Positions 49,517-59,986 of a stretch of DNA of 64,000 nt are shown here, piece after piece (position 1 is the first letter of the stretch; every line of letters starts with the position of its first letter). The DNA is from Salinicola acroporae. Lineage in GTDB: Bacteria; Pseudomonadota; Gammaproteobacteria; Pseudomonadales; Halomonadaceae. Both the position numbers and the translations under genes were made by a program. The notes beneath the pieces are model-generated. The model saw only the letters and a program-made list of their open reading frames with translations. It was not told where the DNA came from and searched no databases. Location of the stretch: positions 124,001 to 188,000 of the forward strand of contig NZ_PZJW01000002.1 of NCBI RefSeq assembly GCF_003206615.1. Reading direction: 5' to 3'.

Positions 49517-51856
49517 CTAGAAAGTCTGGCCAAGCGAGAACTGGAAGACCTGCGGATCGTCTCCTTCCTTCTCGTTCAGTGGCTTGGCGACACTGAAGGT
49601 CAACGGTCCCACCGGCGTCAGCCAGGACAGTCCCAGGCCCACGCTGTAGCGCAGATCGTCGAGATGGACCCCGCTGTTGCAGTTGGAGGGGCCATCACCT
49701 GACACCACCGGGTAGCAGTCGGTCAGGAAGGTGTTGCCGCCATCCAGGAAGATGCTGGTCTGCAGCGACCGGCGGTCCTCGACCCAGGGGAACGGATAGA
49801 TCAGTTCCGCGGAGCCCTCGACCAGCACATTGCCGCCCAGGGTATCGTCATCGCCATCGTTGCGCTCGGTGGTCTTCGGCCCCAGCGTATTACCCGTGTA
49901 GCCGCGCACCGAGCCCAGACCGCCCGAGTAGAAGTTCTCGTAGAACGGGTAGGGATCGTTGGAACCCAGCGTATCGGCATAGCCCAGATTGCTGCTGAAC
50001 TTGACGGACCAGTCGGGGTTGAGCTCGAACAGTTTCTGGCCGCGGTAGCGCAGCTTGTAGTACTCCGCGTCCGATCCGGGCAGCGCGGTTTCCAGCGAGA
50101 CGCGCTGGTAGCTGCCGGCGGTCGGCATGATCCCGCGGTTCAGGTCGTTGCGAGTCCAGCTGGCGGTCAGCTTGTAGTTGAAGAAGTCCTCGCCCTGATC
50201 GTCGGTGTAGCGCACGATTTCGGAGGGTGTGTCGTCGTAGGTATCGATCGACAGGTTCTCGAGCCCGACGCCGAAGTTCAGCCGCGACAGATCATTGATC
50301 GGATACCCGAAATTGATGTTGCCGCCGTAGGAGTCGGTCGAATAGGTCGAGATATCGGAGTCTTCGTAGTCGGTTTCGCGATAAAAGACGTTGTAACCAC
50401 GCGAGATACCGTCGAGGGTCCAGTACGGGTCGGTGAAGCCGAAGTTGATATTGGTGAACGTATCGCTTCGCTGCGCACCGATGTTGACCCGGTTACCGGT
50501 ACCGAGGAAGTTGCTCTGCGACAGCGCCGCCCCATAGATCACGCCGGCGCTCTGCGAGAAACCGACACTTGCCGAGATCGAGCCCGACGGCTGCTCCTGG
50601 ACATTGTAGGTGACGTCCAGTTGGTCCGGCTCGCCGGCCACCGGACGGGTATCCACGTCGACCTGCTTGAAGAAACCGAGCCGCTCGAGCCGCTGGCGCG
50701 ACTGCGAGATCTGGTCGGTGGAGGCTGGTGCGCCCTCCATCTGCACCATTTCGCGGCGCAGCACTTCATCCTGGGTGGTGGTGTTGCCCTCGAAATTGAT
50801 CCGGCGCACGTAGGCCCGCCGTCCCGGATCGACGCGGAAGGTCAGATCCACCGTATCGCCCGCCTCGTTGACGGTGGGTACGGCCTGAATATCGGCGAAG
50901 GCGAAGCCTTCGGCACCGAGCTTCTGACGCAGGGCTTCCGAGGAATCGGTCACCTTGCTCTGAGAGTAGTACTCGCCCGGCTTGGCGGTCACCAGCGACC
51001 GGGCGGTGGAGTCATCGATCTTCAGGTCGCCGGCGAAATTGATCTTGTCGAGCTTGTAGCGCTTGCCTTCGTCGACGTTGATGGTGACGAAGATGCGGGA
51101 CTTGTCCGGGCTGATCGACACCTGGGTCGAGGTGATGGCGAAGTTGACATAGCCGCGATCGAGGTACCAGGAGCGCAGCGTCTCCAGGTCGCCGGACAGC
51201 GCTTCGCGAGAATACTCGTCGTCGGAGAACCAGCCGAAGAACCAACCTGGCTTGTCCTCGAGCTGGAACAGATCACGCAGCGTGTCGTCGTCGAACGCCT
51301 CGTTGCCAACGACGTTGATCTGGCGAATCTTGGCGACTTCACCCTCATTGATATTGATGTTGACGCGAACCCGGTTGCGCTCGAGCTGCTCGACGGACGT
51401 CTTGATGTTCGAGCTGTATCGACCCTGGGACTGATAGAGTCGCTCCAGCTCGCGCTGCATCTCCTCCAGGGTCGAGCGCTGCAGAACCTGGCCTTCGGCC
51501 AGCCCGGCATCGGTCAGCCCCTTGCGCAGGTCGTCGTCGGATATCTGCGAGTTGCCGTCGATGTTGATTTCGGCGATGGAGGGCCGCTCGACCACGTTGA
51601 CGATCAGTACGTCGCCGTCGCGGGAGAGCCGAATGTCGTCGAACAACCCGGTGTCGAACAGCTGCTGGGCGGCTTGGCCCAGTTGCTGGTCATCGACCGT
51701 CTGGTCGGCGCTGACGGGAAACGCGTTGAAAACGGACGCAGCCGAGACGCGTTGCAGCCCCTCTACACGAATATCCGAAATCTCAAAAGGTGCCGCCAGC
51801 GCAACGGGAGAGCTGGCCAGCAGAAATCCTGCCAATCCGATGGTCTTGAGTTTCAT
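49517..51856 (-). CDS. bamA: BamA, outer-membrane protein assembly factor
   Basis: BamA is the Omp85 core that folds beta-barrels into the outer membrane. The 779-residue precursor has a signal peptide (to residue 21). Five POTRA repeats follow (FEISDIRVEGLQRVSAASV, IAEINIDGNSQISDDDL, KIRQINVVGNEAFDDDTL, KLDKINFAGDLKIDDS, YVRRINFEGNTTTQDEVL). The C-terminal 16-strand barrel carries the loop-6 motif VRGY and a terminal Phe (LGQTF). The start at 51856 opens the signal peptide; codons back to 51946 do not extend it. It follows rseP. Confidence 0.97.
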   Translation of the reverse strand: MKLKTIGLAGFLLASSPVALAAPFEISDIRVEGLQRVSAASVFNAFPVSADQTVDDQQLGQAAQQLFDTGLFDDIRLSRDGDVLIVNVVERPSIAEINIDGNSQISDDDLRKGLTDAGLAEGQVLQRSTLEEMQRELERLYQSQGRYSSNIKTSVEQLERNRVRVNININEGEVAKIRQINVVGNEAFDDDTLRDLFQLEDKPGWFFGWFSDDEYSREALSGDLETLRSWYLDRGYVNFAITSTQVSISPDKSRIFVTINVDEGKRYKLDKINFAGDLKIDDSTARSLVTAKPGEYYSQSKVTDSSEALRQKLGAEGFAFADIQAVPTVNEAGDTVDLTFRVDPGRRAYVRRINFEGNTTTQDEVLRREMVQMEGAPASTDQISQSRQRLERLGFFKQVDVDTRPVAGEPDQLDVTYNVQEQPSGSISASVGFSQSAGVIYGAALSQSNFLGTGNRVNIGAQRSDTFTNINFGFTDPYWTLDGISRGYNVFYRETDYEDSDISTYSTDSYGGNINFGYPINDLSRLNFGVGLENLSIDTYDDTPSEIVRYTDDQGEDFFNYKLTASWTRNDLNRGIMPTAGSYQRVSLETALPGSDAEYYKLRYRGQKLFELNPDWSVKFSSNLGYADTLGSNDPYPFYENFYSGGLGSVRGYTGNTLGPKTTERNDGDDDTLGGNVLVEGSAELIYPFPWVEDRRSLQTSIFLDGGNTFLTDCYPVVSGDGPSNCNSGVHLDDLRYSVGLGLSWLTPVGPLTFSVAKPLNEKEGDDPQVFQFSLGQTF

Positions 51857-52013
51857 GCAATCAATCGCTTCTGTGGGGTCCGCCCGCGTATCGAACAGGC
51901 ACCTTATACATTTCTCCCTACGACTGACAAGCTCGTCGCTCACCACTCATGGGGTCTTCCCGGGCACCGATGTTCTCGGCGCCGTCAGGCCGCCCGGCAA
52001 CGGCGTCCCGTCG

Positions 52014-53369
52014 TCAAAGCCGCATCAAATCGAAGTAGAGCGCCATCACCATCAAACACCCCACCAACGCCACGCCAACCCGCAAGCCCACGGCCTGGGC
52101 CGTCTCCGATACCGGCTTGCCCCTGACGAGCTCGATCAGGTAGTAGACCAGATGACCGCCGTCGAGCACCGGGATCGGCAGCAGGTTCAGCACGCCCAGA
52201 CTGATCGATAGATAGGCCAGAAAGCCGATGAACGTCTCGACGCCGCTGCGCGCCGAGTCACCGGCGATGCGCGCGATGGTGATCGGCCCGGAGAGGTTCG
52301 AGGGCGAGATCCAGCCGACGATCATCTTGCGAATCGAATCCGCCGTCAGCCAGGTCATCTCGCCGGTCTTGTTCAGCGCCTGCCCCACCGCCGCCAACGG
52401 GCCATAGCGAATCTCGCGCCGGTAGGACTCGGGCCACTCGACCGCCCGCGACGCGGCACCCACGTAACCGATCTCCTCGCCATCCTCGGCCTGCCTCGCT
52501 TCCGGCGTCAGCGTGACGCCGTGGGTCATGCCGTCCCGCTCGACCTCCAGCGACAGCTTGGCACCGGGATGGCTGCGCACCGCATCGACGAACGCGACCC
52601 AGTCGCCGACCGGCCCGCCATCGACGCTGACGATGCGATCCCCGGCCTGCAACCCGGAACGAGCCGCCGGGCTGTCCTCGAGCACCCGACCCAGCACCGC
52701 CGGCACCTCGGGACGCCATGGCGTGATACCGAGCGACGCCATCGGCTGCGGCGGATCCTGGCGCACCAGCCACTGCTGAACGGGTACGGCGTGAGTTCGG
52801 GTCGCACCGCCCGAAGGATCTCGGGTCGTGACTTCCAGTTCGCCGTTGGCGCCGATCGCCGCGATCAGCTGCAGATTGACCTCATTCCAGGACGGCGTCT
52901 CGCGCCCGTCGACACTGACGATCTCCTGTCCGCTGCGCAACCCGCCCTGGGCGGCCAGGGAATCCGGCTTCACCTCGCCGATCACCGGCGCCACGGTGGT
53001 GGCACCGTAGACGAACAGCGCCCAGTAAGCGACCACAGCCAACAGGAAATTGGCGATCGGCCCCGCCGCCACGATCGCGATTCTCGCCCAGACGCTCTTG
53101 CGATTGAATGCCTGGGCCTGCTCTGCCGGCGCCACCGGGCCTTCGCGCTCGTCGAGCATCTTGACGTAACCGCCGAGCGGAATGGCGGCAATGGCGTACT
53201 CCGTCCCGTGGCGATCGAAGCGCGACCACAGCGGCTTGCCGAACCCTACCGAGAAGCGCAAGACCTTCACGCCGCAGCGTCGCGCCACCCAGAAGTGCCC
53301 GAACTCGTGAAACGTGATCAGCAGGCCGAGTACGACGATGACCGCCAGCACGTTCTGGATCGTGTCCAT
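52014..53369 (-). CDS. rseP: RseP, site-2 intramembrane zinc protease
   Basis: RseP makes the second cut in anti-sigma factors such as RseA, releasing sigma-E when outer-membrane assembly fails, and clears signal peptides. The 451-residue protein has HEFGH (residues 21-25) in its first helix, two PDZ domains (PVIGEVKPDSLAAQGGLRSGQ; RVLEDSPAARSGLQAGDRIV) and the second metal motif NLLPIPVLDGGHL. The ATG overlaps the dxr stop by one base (TGATG). It could also act on the RskA-type anti-sigma factor in this window, which is speculation. Confidence 0.96.
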   Translation of the reverse strand: MDTIQNVLAVIVVLGLLITFHEFGHFWVARRCGVKVLRFSVGFGKPLWSRFDRHGTEYAIAAIPLGGYVKMLDEREGPVAPAEQAQAFNRKSVWARIAIVAAGPIANFLLAVVAYWALFVYGATTVAPVIGEVKPDSLAAQGGLRSGQEIVSVDGRETPSWNEVNLQLIAAIGANGELEVTTRDPSGGATRTHAVPVQQWLVRQDPPQPMASLGITPWRPEVPAVLGRVLEDSPAARSGLQAGDRIVSVDGGPVGDWVAFVDAVRSHPGAKLSLEVERDGMTHGVTLTPEARQAEDGEEIGYVGAASRAVEWPESYRREIRYGPLAAVGQALNKTGEMTWLTADSIRKMIVGWISPSNLSGPITIARIAGDSARSGVETFIGFLAYLSISLGVLNLLPIPVLDGGHLVYYLIELVRGKPVSETAQAVGLRVGVALVGCLMVMALYFDLMRL

Positions 53370-54589
53370 CACGCCCGCCCCCTCTGGAAAGACCGTTGAT
53401 GCCGCAGGTGCTCGGCCGACCGCCGCGCCCGTGCATCCTCGCACAATATCACGTCGAGCGAATCCGCCGCTCGCCTCTCGGTCGCCTCGAGCGTGGCCTC
53501 CACCAGCTTGGCGATGCCGGGGAAAGAGAGCTCCCCGTCGAGGAACGCCTGCACCGCCACTTCATTGGCGGCGTTAAGGGTCGCCGGCATCGTGCCACCG
53601 GCTTCCATCGCCTCCCGGGCCAGCCGCAGGCAGGGAAAGCGAACCTCGTCCGGCGGCTCGAAGTCGAGACGCGATATCGCGAACAGATCCAGCGGCTCGA
53701 CACCGGCATCGAGTCTCGAGGGCCAGGCCAGGCCGTAGGCGATCGGCGTGCGCATGTCGGGATTGCCCATCTGCGCCAGCACCGAACCATCGGCGTACCC
53801 GACCATCGAATGCACGATGCTCTGTGGATGAACCACCACCTCGACCTGCGCGGGCGCCGTATCAAACAGCCAACACGCTTCGATCAGCTCGAGCCCCTTG
53901 TTCATCATGGTGGCGCTGTCGACGGATATCTTGCGTCCCATCGACCAGTTGGGATGCGCGCATGCCTGGGCAGGCGTGACATCTTCCAGCGCCTCGAGCG
54001 ACCAGGTTCGAAACGGTCCTCCCGAGGCCGTCAGCCACAACCGCGACACGCCCTCACGAGTCAGCTCGCGATGGCGACCGTCACGCTGCATAGGAAGACA
54101 CTGATAAATGGCATTATGTTCCGAGTCGATGGGTAAAAGCGTGGCGGCATGACGCGACACGGCGTCCATGAACAACCCGCCGGACATCACCAACGCCTCC
54201 TTGTTGGCCAGCAGCACGCGCTTGCCCGCCTCTACTGCCGCCAACGTCGGCATCAGTCCTGCCGCGCCCATGATCGCCGCCATCACTACGTCCACTTCGG
54301 CCGCTCGCGACACGTCCAGCAGGGCAGCCTCCCCGTGAGAGACGTCGATCTGCGTCAACCGGGCTTCCCGCAGTCGGGAGCGCAGCCATTCGGCATCCTG
54401 CAAAGTGCCGATCACCGCCCTCTGCGGCTCGAACCGCAGGCAGATCTCGAGCAGCGCCTCGCGGGAACGCTGGGCGGTCACCGCGTGAAGCTGATAGCGA
54501 TCGGCGTGTCGAGCGATCACGTCCAGCGTGCTGCGACCGATGGAACCGGTCGCGCCCAGCAGTGTGACCTTGCAGGAAGAGGAAGACAT
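53369..54589 (-). CDS. dxr: 1-deoxy-D-xylulose 5-phosphate reductoisomerase
   Basis: Dxr converts DXP to MEP with NADPH in the non-mevalonate isoprenoid pathway that feeds undecaprenyl and ubiquinone synthesis. The 406-residue protein has [16 protein letters not shown] (NADPH site), [11 protein letters not shown], the metal and substrate block [23 protein letters not shown] and [23 protein letters not shown]. It is flanked by cdsA (7 bp upstream) and rseP (1-bp overlap). Confidence 0.97.
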   Translation of the reverse strand: MSSSSCKVTLLGATGSIGRSTLDVIARHADRYQLHAVTAQRSREALLEICLRFEPQRAVIGTLQDAEWLRSRLREARLTQIDVSHGEAALLDVSRAAEVDVVMAAIMGAAGLMPTLAAVEAGKRVLLANKEALVMSGGLFMDAVSRHAATLLPIDSEHNAIYQCLPMQRDGRHRELTREGVSRLWLTASGGPFRTWSLEALEDVTPAQACAHPNWSMGRKISVDSATMMNKGLELIEACWLFDTAPAQVEVVVHPQSIVHSMVGYADGSVLAQMGNPDMRTPIAYGLAWPSRLDAGVEPLDLFAISRLDFEPPDEVRFPCLRLAREAMEAGGTMPATLNAANEVAVQAFLDGELSFPGIAKLVEATLEATERRAADSLDVILCEDARARRSAEHLRHQRSFQRGRA

Positions 54590-54596
54590 CGATGTG

Positions 54597-55397
54597 CTAT
54601 CCCAGCCAGGGGCGGATCAGGGCGAAGAGAGGAACGGCAGCCGTCAAGCTGTCGATACGATCGAGAATGCCACCGTGACCCGGCAGCAGGTGACTGGAAT
54701 CCTTCAAGCCACGGAAGCGCTTGAGCATGCTCTCGAGCAGGTCTCCGATGACGGAGATGAAAGCCACCACCAGCGCGACGATCAGCAAGGCCAGCGCCTG
54801 ACCAAGGTCAAGCGCCAGCCACACCGTGTAGCCGAGCACCAGCAGCGCGACCGCGACCCAGCCGCCATAGACGCCCTCCCACGACTTGCCCGGACTGACG
54901 CTCGGCGCCAGCTTGCGGCGACCATAACGTCGTCCGGCGAAGTAGGCCCCGATGTCCGCTACCCAGACCAGCAGCAACACGAACAGCAACCACTCGCTGC
55001 CTTGCTGCCGAAGTTGGTAAAGCCCGACCCAGCAGGGCAGCAGCACCCACATGCCCATGCACAGGCGCAGCGCCGGAGGCTGCCACTGCTCGGTGGCGCC
55101 GGGATAGCGCGAGACCCACCAGGCGTTGGCCAACCAGCCGAGCGCGCCAGCCCATAGCGGCCAACGCTCATCGGCCCACCCCGACCACCATGCGATCACC
55201 AGCAGCAAACCGAGACCGAAAGTGTAGAGCAGTCGCGGCTTGACCTCGTCGAATCCGGCCAGGCGCGCCCACTCCCAGGCCCCGAGCAGCAGCACCAGCG
55301 CAGTGAAGGCGGCGAAGCCGCCCCCGGAGAGGCCGAACAGGCCGCCGAGAGCCAGTGGCGCCAGCACCAGCGCGGTCAGTATCCGTTGTTTAAGCAC
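54597..55397 (-). CDS. cdsA: Phosphatidate cytidylyltransferase
   Basis: CdsA makes CDP-diacylglycerol, the precursor of all phospholipids. The 266-residue membrane protein has about eight hydrophobic segments and the C-terminal signature around [27 protein letters not shown], together with [32 protein letters not shown]. Its start overlaps the end of uppS by 8 bases, so the two are translationally coupled. Confidence 0.96.
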   Translation of the reverse strand: MLKQRILTALVLAPLALGGLFGLSGGGFAAFTALVLLLGAWEWARLAGFDEVKPRLLYTFGLGLLLVIAWWSGWADERWPLWAGALGWLANAWWVSRYPGATEQWQPPALRLCMGMWVLLPCWVGLYQLRQQGSEWLLFVLLLVWVADIGAYFAGRRYGRRKLAPSVSPGKSWEGVYGGWVAVALLVLGYTVWLALDLGQALALLIVALVVAFISVIGDLLESMLKRFRGLKDSSHLLPGHGGILDRIDSLTAAVPLFALIRPWLG

Positions 55398-56151
55398 CCT
55401 GAACCTCGACCTGCTGCTGGCTCATGCCGAAACGGCGCTGGCGCTGCTGGAAAGCCTCCAGCGCGGCATCGAAGGCGGCACCATCGAAATCGGGCCAGAG
55501 TTCCGGGGCAAACACGAACTCCGCATAGGCAAGCTGCCACAGCAGGAAATTGGAGATCCGCTGTTCTCCACTGGTGCGGATGCAGAGGTCGATGGGCGGC
55601 TCCTGGCTCAGGCAAACCTCGCGATCCAGCGCCGCTTCATCCACGGCCTCGGGCGTGATGAGCCCGTCGGCGACCTTGCGCGCCAGCCGCTGCGCGGCGG
55701 ACGCGATGTCCCAGCGCCCGCCATAGTTGGCAGCCACGACGAGATGCATCCCGGAGTTGTCGCGGGTCAACGCCTCGGCACGGCTCATGTGCTTCTGCAG
55801 GGACGACGAGAAGCGGCGGCGATCGCCGATGATGGTCAGGCGGATACCGTTCTCATGAAGCCTCTTCACCTCACGCTTGAGCACCAGCATGAAAAGTTCC
55901 ATCAGCGCACCGACCTCCGCCGAAGGACGACGCCAGTTTTCGCTCGAGAAGGCGAATAGTGTCAGGGTCTCGATACGCTGCTCCGCCGCCCGCCGAATGA
56001 CGGCGCGCAACGACTCTACCCCAGCGCGGTGTCCCTGTGCGCTGGAAAGCCCTCTGGCGCGCGCCCAACGATTGTTGCCGTCCATGATGATCGCCACATG
56101 GCGGGGCATCGACGGCATCGCTTGGACGTCACGCGACTGCGTGTCTGTCAT
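55390..56151 (-). CDS. uppS: Undecaprenyl diphosphate synthase
   Basis: UppS extends farnesyl diphosphate with isopentenyl units to the C55 carrier used for peptidoglycan and O-antigen. The 253-residue protein has the cis-prenyltransferase blocks HVAIIMDGNNRWARARG (catalytic Asp), GHRAGVESLR, LTLFAFSSENW, RDNSGMHLVVAANYGGRWDI, DLCIRTSGEQRISNFLLWQ and YAEFVFAPELWPDF. The start at 56151 was preferred over 56199 because MTDTQSRDVQAMPSMP leads directly into the conserved block; the ribosome-binding site is weak. Confidence 0.95.
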   Translation of the reverse strand: MTDTQSRDVQAMPSMPRHVAIIMDGNNRWARARGLSSAQGHRAGVESLRAVIRRAAEQRIETLTLFAFSSENWRRPSAEVGALMELFMLVLKREVKRLHENGIRLTIIGDRRRFSSSLQKHMSRAEALTRDNSGMHLVVAANYGGRWDIASAAQRLARKVADGLITPEAVDEAALDREVCLSQEPPIDLCIRTSGEQRISNFLLWQLAYAEFVFAPELWPDFDGAAFDAALEAFQQRQRRFGMSQQQVEVQGA

Positions 56152-56214
56152 GATAGCTCGCAAGACAGGTGGGTGGCGGCGCCCGCATGCCGAAGCCATC
56201 GAGCGCCCGAGCCC

Positions 56215-56772
56215 TCATACCTGCATCAGGTCGTGTTCCTTGGTTTCCAGCAGCCGATCGATCTCACTGACGTGCTTGTCGGTCAACTTCTGGATTTCCT
56301 CTTCTCCGCGACGCTCGTCGTCCTCGGTGATCTCCTTGTCCTTGAGCAACGTCTTGAGATCGCCATTGGCATCGCGGCGAATGCTGCGGATCGCGACCCT
56401 GGCATTCTCGGCCTCGGCACGCGCCTGCTTGATATAGTTACGCCGCGTCTCCTCGGTCAACGGGGGCATCGGCACCCGAATGACGTTGCCGGCCGTGGCC
56501 GGATTGAGCCCGAGGTCGGCGGTCATGATCGCCTTCTCGACCTTCGGCACCATCGGGCGCTCCCAAGGCGTCACGGCCAGCGTCCGAGCGTCCTCGATCG
56601 TGATGTTGGCGACCTGGTTGATCGGCATCTGACTGCCGTAGTACTCCACCATCACCGCATCCAGTATGCTCGGGTGCGCCCGGCCGGTGCGGATCTTGTG
56701 GAAATTGGTCTGAAGCGCATCCAGGCTCTTTTGCATGCGTGCGCCAGCGTCTTTCTTGATATCGTCGATCAT
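56215..56772 (-). CDS. frr: Ribosome recycling factor
   Basis: RRF with EF-G splits post-termination ribosomes. The 185-residue protein is the standard length and shows the family start [20 protein letters not shown]. It also has [22 protein letters not shown], domain II ([20 protein letters not shown]), and the C-terminal helix [23 protein letters not shown]. It lies 10 bp after pyrH and 63 bp before uppS. Confidence 0.98.
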   Translation of the reverse strand: MIDDIKKDAGARMQKSLDALQTNFHKIRTGRAHPSILDAVMVEYYGSQMPINQVANITIEDARTLAVTPWERPMVPKVEKAIMTADLGLNPATAGNVIRVPMPPLTEETRRNYIKQARAEAENARVAIRSIRRDANGDLKTLLKDKEITEDDERRGEEEIQKLTDKHVSEIDRLLETKEHDLMQV

Positions 56773-56782
56773 GTCCTAAACC

Positions 56783-57538
56783 TCAATCAATCAGCGTGCC
56801 TTCTCGCCCACCGACCACCAGATTCAACAGTGCCCCGGGCTTGGTCATGTCGAAGACGCGAACCGGCATGTCATGGTCCCGTACCAGGCAGATAGCGGTC
56901 AAATCCATCACCCCGAGCTTTTGATCCAGCACGTCATCGTAACTCAAACGCTCGTACTTGACGGCCTCCGGGTGCTTGACCGGATCCTTGTCGTAGACGC
57001 CATCGACCTTGGTGGCCTTGACCACGACGTTGGCGTCGATCTCGATGCCCCGCAGGCAGGCGGCCGAGTCGGTCGTGAAGAAGGGATTACCCGTCCCGGC
57101 AGAGAAGATGACTACGTCGCCAGAAGTGAGGTAGCGGATCGCGGTGCGCCGATCGTAGTGTTCGACGACACCACTCATGGGGATCGCTGACATCACTCGC
57201 GAGCGGATATTGGAACGTTCCAGTGCATCGCGCATCGCCAGGGCGTTCATCACCGTGGCCAGCATGCCCATGTGGTCGCCGGTGACCCGCTCCATGCCCG
57301 CCGCATGCAGCGCTGCCCCACGGAAGAGGTTGCCGCCGCCGATGACGATACCGACCTGGACACCGATCCCCACCAGTTGGCCGATTTCCAGCGCCATGCG
57401 ATCGAGCACCTTGGGATCGATGCCGAAATCCTGCTCCCCCGTCAGCGCCTCGCCTGACAGCTTCAACAATATGCGCTTGTACTTCGACTTGTCGCTACGC
57501 TCATTGGGCTTGCTGGGTCGATCGATGACTTCAGGCAT
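56783..57538 (-). CDS. pyrH: UMP kinase
   Basis: PyrH phosphorylates UMP to UDP. The 251-residue protein has an N-terminal polar tail of about 20 residues longer than the core and then [13 protein letters not shown], the nucleotide loop [50 protein letters not shown] and [12 protein letters not shown]. It stands between tsf and frr in the conserved rpsB-tsf-pyrH-frr order. Confidence 0.97.
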   Translation of the reverse strand: MPEVIDRPSKPNERSDKSKYKRILLKLSGEALTGEQDFGIDPKVLDRMALEIGQLVGIGVQVGIVIGGGNLFRGAALHAAGMERVTGDHMGMLATVMNALAMRDALERSNIRSRVMSAIPMSGVVEHYDRRTAIRYLTSGDVVIFSAGTGNPFFTTDSAACLRGIEIDANVVVKATKVDGVYDKDPVKHPEAVKYERLSYDDVLDQKLGVMDLTAICLVRDHDMPVRVFDMTKPGALLNLVVGGREGTLID

Positions 57539-57609
57539 GACGCTCTCTCCTGGTTTGACGAGTCGGATTCGGCAGGTGGCGGACGATCTTTCTCATCCGC
57601 CGGATACGC

Positions 57610-57637
57610 GATGGCGTGCGCTTTCGCGCACGCCATC
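57610..57637. terminator. Hairpin between tsf and pyrH
   Basis: GATGGCGTGCGC (57610-57621) and GCGCACGCCATC (57626-57637) form a perfect 12-bp stem with a 4-base loop. No T tract is present. It may limit read-through from tsf into pyrH or mark an RNA processing site. Confidence 0.6.
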
Positions 57638-57693
57638 AGTGGGACCGGCCACAGGCAAGAGCCCCGCGCACGATCCCAGGCACTGTCGGGAAC

Positions 57694-58563
57694 TCAGCTA
57701 CGGCGAGCCTGCTCCATCACTTCCTTGGCGAAATCGACCTCTTCCTTCTCGATGCCCTCACCAACTTCGAAGCGCGTGAAGCCGACCACTTCGCCGCCTG
57801 CCGTCTTGGCGTATTCGGCAACGGTCTGGTTTGGATCCTTGACGAAAGGCTGTTCGGTCAGACTGTTCTCCGCCAGGTACTTCTTGAGGCGACCCTGGAC
57901 CATCTTCTCGGCGATTTCCGCCGGCTTGCCGGCCATGTCCGGCTGGGCCAGGATGATCGCCTTCTCGCTGTCGAGCTGGGCCTGCGGCATATCTTCCGGA
58001 CGCGCGACGACCGGGTTGATCGCAGCCACGTGCATGGAGACATCCTTGGCCACTTCCGGGTTGCCGCCCTTGAGCACGCTCAACACACCGATACGATCGC
58101 CATGGACGTAGGCACCCACGACGCCGCCTTCCGGTGCATCGACGACCACCGCGCGACGCACGGAGATGTTCTCGCCGATCTTCTGCACCAACTGGTTGCG
58201 CGCGTCTTCCAGCTCGCCGTCCATGATGGCCGCAACGTCTTCGGACTTGGTCTCGAATACCTTGGCCAGCACCTTGGAGGCAAAGCTCTTGAAGTTGTCG
58301 TCACGGGAGACGAAGTCGGTCTCCGAGTTGACTTCCAGCATCGCGGCGTAGCTGCCGTCTTCGGCGACCCGGGTCAGGATCGCGCCTTCGGCGGCCGTCC
58401 GGCCCGCTTTCTTGGCGGCCTTGAGACCGGAATTCTTGCGCAGATCCTCGATCGCGCGCTCGATGTCACCGTCGGCTTCGGTCAGTGCCTTCTTGCATTC
58501 CATCATGCCGAGACCGGTACGCTCACGCAGTTCCTTGACTAGAGAAGCGCTGATAGCTGCCAT
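57694..58563 (-). CDS. tsf: Elongation factor Ts
   Basis: EF-Ts recycles EF-Tu from the GDP state. The 289-residue protein has the N-terminal UBA-like domain ([38 protein letters not shown]) and the EF-Tu-contacting [12 protein letters not shown]. The C-terminal core includes [17 protein letters not shown] and [12 protein letters not shown]. It is separated from rpsB by a terminator-type hairpin, so a part of rpsB transcription probably ends before it. Confidence 0.98.
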   Translation of the reverse strand: MAAISASLVKELRERTGLGMMECKKALTEADGDIERAIEDLRKNSGLKAAKKAGRTAAEGAILTRVAEDGSYAAMLEVNSETDFVSRDDNFKSFASKVLAKVFETKSEDVAAIMDGELEDARNQLVQKIGENISVRRAVVVDAPEGGVVGAYVHGDRIGVLSVLKGGNPEVAKDVSMHVAAINPVVARPEDMPQAQLDSEKAIILAQPDMAGKPAEIAEKMVQGRLKKYLAENSLTEQPFVKDPNQTVAEYAKTAGGEVVGFTRFEVGEGIEKEEVDFAKEVMEQARRS

Positions 58564-58631
58564 GTTCTACCCCTGAGAATCGCTGTTTCGTCTGACGAAC
58601 GACGCCACGCGAGCGTCGCTCCGGGTGTAAA

Positions 58632-58653
58632 AAGGGGGCTATGGAGCCCCCTT
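58632..58653 (-). terminator. Rho-independent terminator between rpsB and tsf
   Basis: On the minus strand AAGGGGGCT (58653-58645), loop CCAT and AGCCCCCTT (58640-58632) form a perfect 9-bp stem followed by TTTA. Its place inside the rpsB-tsf unit fits partial termination that makes more S2 mRNA than EF-Ts mRNA. Confidence 0.88.
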
Positions 58654-58731
58654 GTGTCTGCGCCGATACCGGCGAACCGATTGCCGCCCTGCGGGAGCAT
58701 GCTCAGCGCAGACTCGATGCCGTTTTCTCGA

Positions 58732-59463
58732 TTACTGAGCGGCTTCGCTGGTCTCGCTCACCTCGACGAACTCGTCGGGACGACCTTCCTTCGCCTTGCC
58801 GCAGGCGTCGGCGATCGCCTGCACATAGATCTGGATGGCGCGAATGGAGTCATCGTTGCCCGGGATGACGTAATCGACGCCATCCGGGTTGGAGTTGGTG
58901 TCGACGACACCGATCACCGGAATGCCGAGCTTGTTGGCTTCGTTGATCGCGATGCGCTCGTGATCGACGTCGATCACGAACAGTGCGTCGGGCAGGCCAC
59001 CCATCTCCTTGATACCGCCGATGGAGCGCTCGAGCTTGTCCTGCTCACGAGTCGCCATCAGCACTTCTTTCTTGGTCAGCTTCTCGAACGTGCCATCTTC
59101 GCGCATGGTCTCGAGCTCGCGCAGACGCTTGATCGACTGGCGGATGGTCTTGTAGTTGGTCAGCATGCCGCCCAGCCAGCGATGGTTGACGAACGGCTGA
59201 CCCACGCGATTGGCTTCTTCCTTGATGATCTTGCTGGCGGAACGCTTGGTACCGACGAACAGGATCTTGTTGTTGGAAGAGGCCATCTTCTCGACGATGC
59301 TCGTCGCTTCCAGCAGTGCCGGCAGCGTGTGCTCGAGGTTGATGATATGGATCTTGTTACGTGCACCGAAGATGTACTGCCCCATCTTCGGGTTCCAGTA
59401 ACGGGTCTGGTGACCGAAGTGTGCGCCTGCCTTGAGCAGATCGCGCATATTGACTTGTGCCAT
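58732..59463 (-). CDS. rpsB: Ribosomal protein S2
   Basis: S2 is a late-assembling small-subunit protein. The 243-residue product has [92 protein letters not shown] and [26 protein letters not shown]. The ATG follows CAGGAG. A leader of about 240 nt precedes it, in keeping with autoregulation by S2 known in gammaproteobacteria. Confidence 0.98.
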   Translation of the reverse strand: MAQVNMRDLLKAGAHFGHQTRYWNPKMGQYIFGARNKIHIINLEHTLPALLEATSIVEKMASSNNKILFVGTKRSASKIIKEEANRVGQPFVNHRWLGGMLTNYKTIRQSIKRLRELETMREDGTFEKLTKKEVLMATREQDKLERSIGGIKEMGGLPDALFVIDVDHERIAINEANKLGIPVIGVVDTNSNPDGVDYVIPGNDDSIRAIQIYVQAIADACGKAKEGRPDEFVEVSETSEAAQ

Positions 59464-59709
59464 GATGACTCCTGAAGAATCGGGTTAGGCCTCCACACAC
59501 CCCATGGATCCGACCGCTCGGCTAAACCGTCGCGGCACCCGGGACCATGTGTCGGTGCGTGTGTGTTTTTGATGACGCGACCTTCGTGCGAAGGCCGTCG
59601 CCGCTACTGGCTCGACCACCCTGGCGACAGCATAAAGACATCTGCCGGATGCCAGATCGGCCATCTTTGCCGGAACCGGTAGACGGGCAATTGCAGTCGA
59701 GCGCGCGGA
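59464..59709 (-). promoter_or_regulatory. rpsB 5' leader, probable S2 autoregulatory RNA
   Basis: The transcribed strand between the promoter candidate and rpsB has no gene. It carries CATC-CGGCA-GATG and other short stems. Just before the ribosome-binding site it holds the block GGGGTGTGTGGAGGCCTAAC (59502-59483), which resembles the conserved S2 leader of enterics as I recall it. Folding against the known rpsB leader model would settle this. Confidence 0.5.
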
Positions 59710-59738
59710 TTTATACCATAGAACACAGGCAAGATGAA
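59710..59738 (-). promoter_or_regulatory. Candidate rpsB promoter
   Basis: On the minus strand TTCATC (59738-59733), 17 bp, TATAAA (59715-59710). The -10 is near perfect and the -35 weak, a common pattern for ribosomal promoters. Confidence 0.5.
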
Positions 59739-59772
59739 GTCGCCGGTCGTCTAAGGAAGCACTGAATCAATC

Positions 59773-59882
59773 GGCGAGCGGGATGAAGCACAAGGCGCAC
59801 GGAGCACAGAAACCGGAGCCTGCGGGGTATAGGCGAGGACTCCGATCGGACCGGCACCGCGCAACGCAGTGATTCGCCCGCG
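59773..59882. repeat. Possible related dispersed element, subtype (upstream of map)
   Basis: This stretch reads GCGAGCGGGATGAAG, CACAAGGCGCACGGAGC, a central GCCT/AGGC hairpin, GGCGAGGACTCCGA, and CCGCGCAACGCAGTGATTCGCCC. The block order (ACAAGGCG, central hairpin, GAG with CTCCGA, CAACGC, then GTG/GAT) parallels copies 1 and 2, though identity is lower. It may be a separate subfamily. Confidence 0.45.
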
Positions 59883-59986
59883 CAACCCTTTATCCTGTGC
59901 TTCCCTGAAGCTCGGCAACATCGGGGACAGCCGACCGCTGCCCGAGACACCCCATCGCCCCTATCGACCCCCCATTGCGAGAGCGC

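Noticed and set aside
59547-59765. 72-codon plus-strand frame upstream of map
   Set aside because: Cys-rich start but no domain, and it lies antisense to the rpsB leader and promoter.
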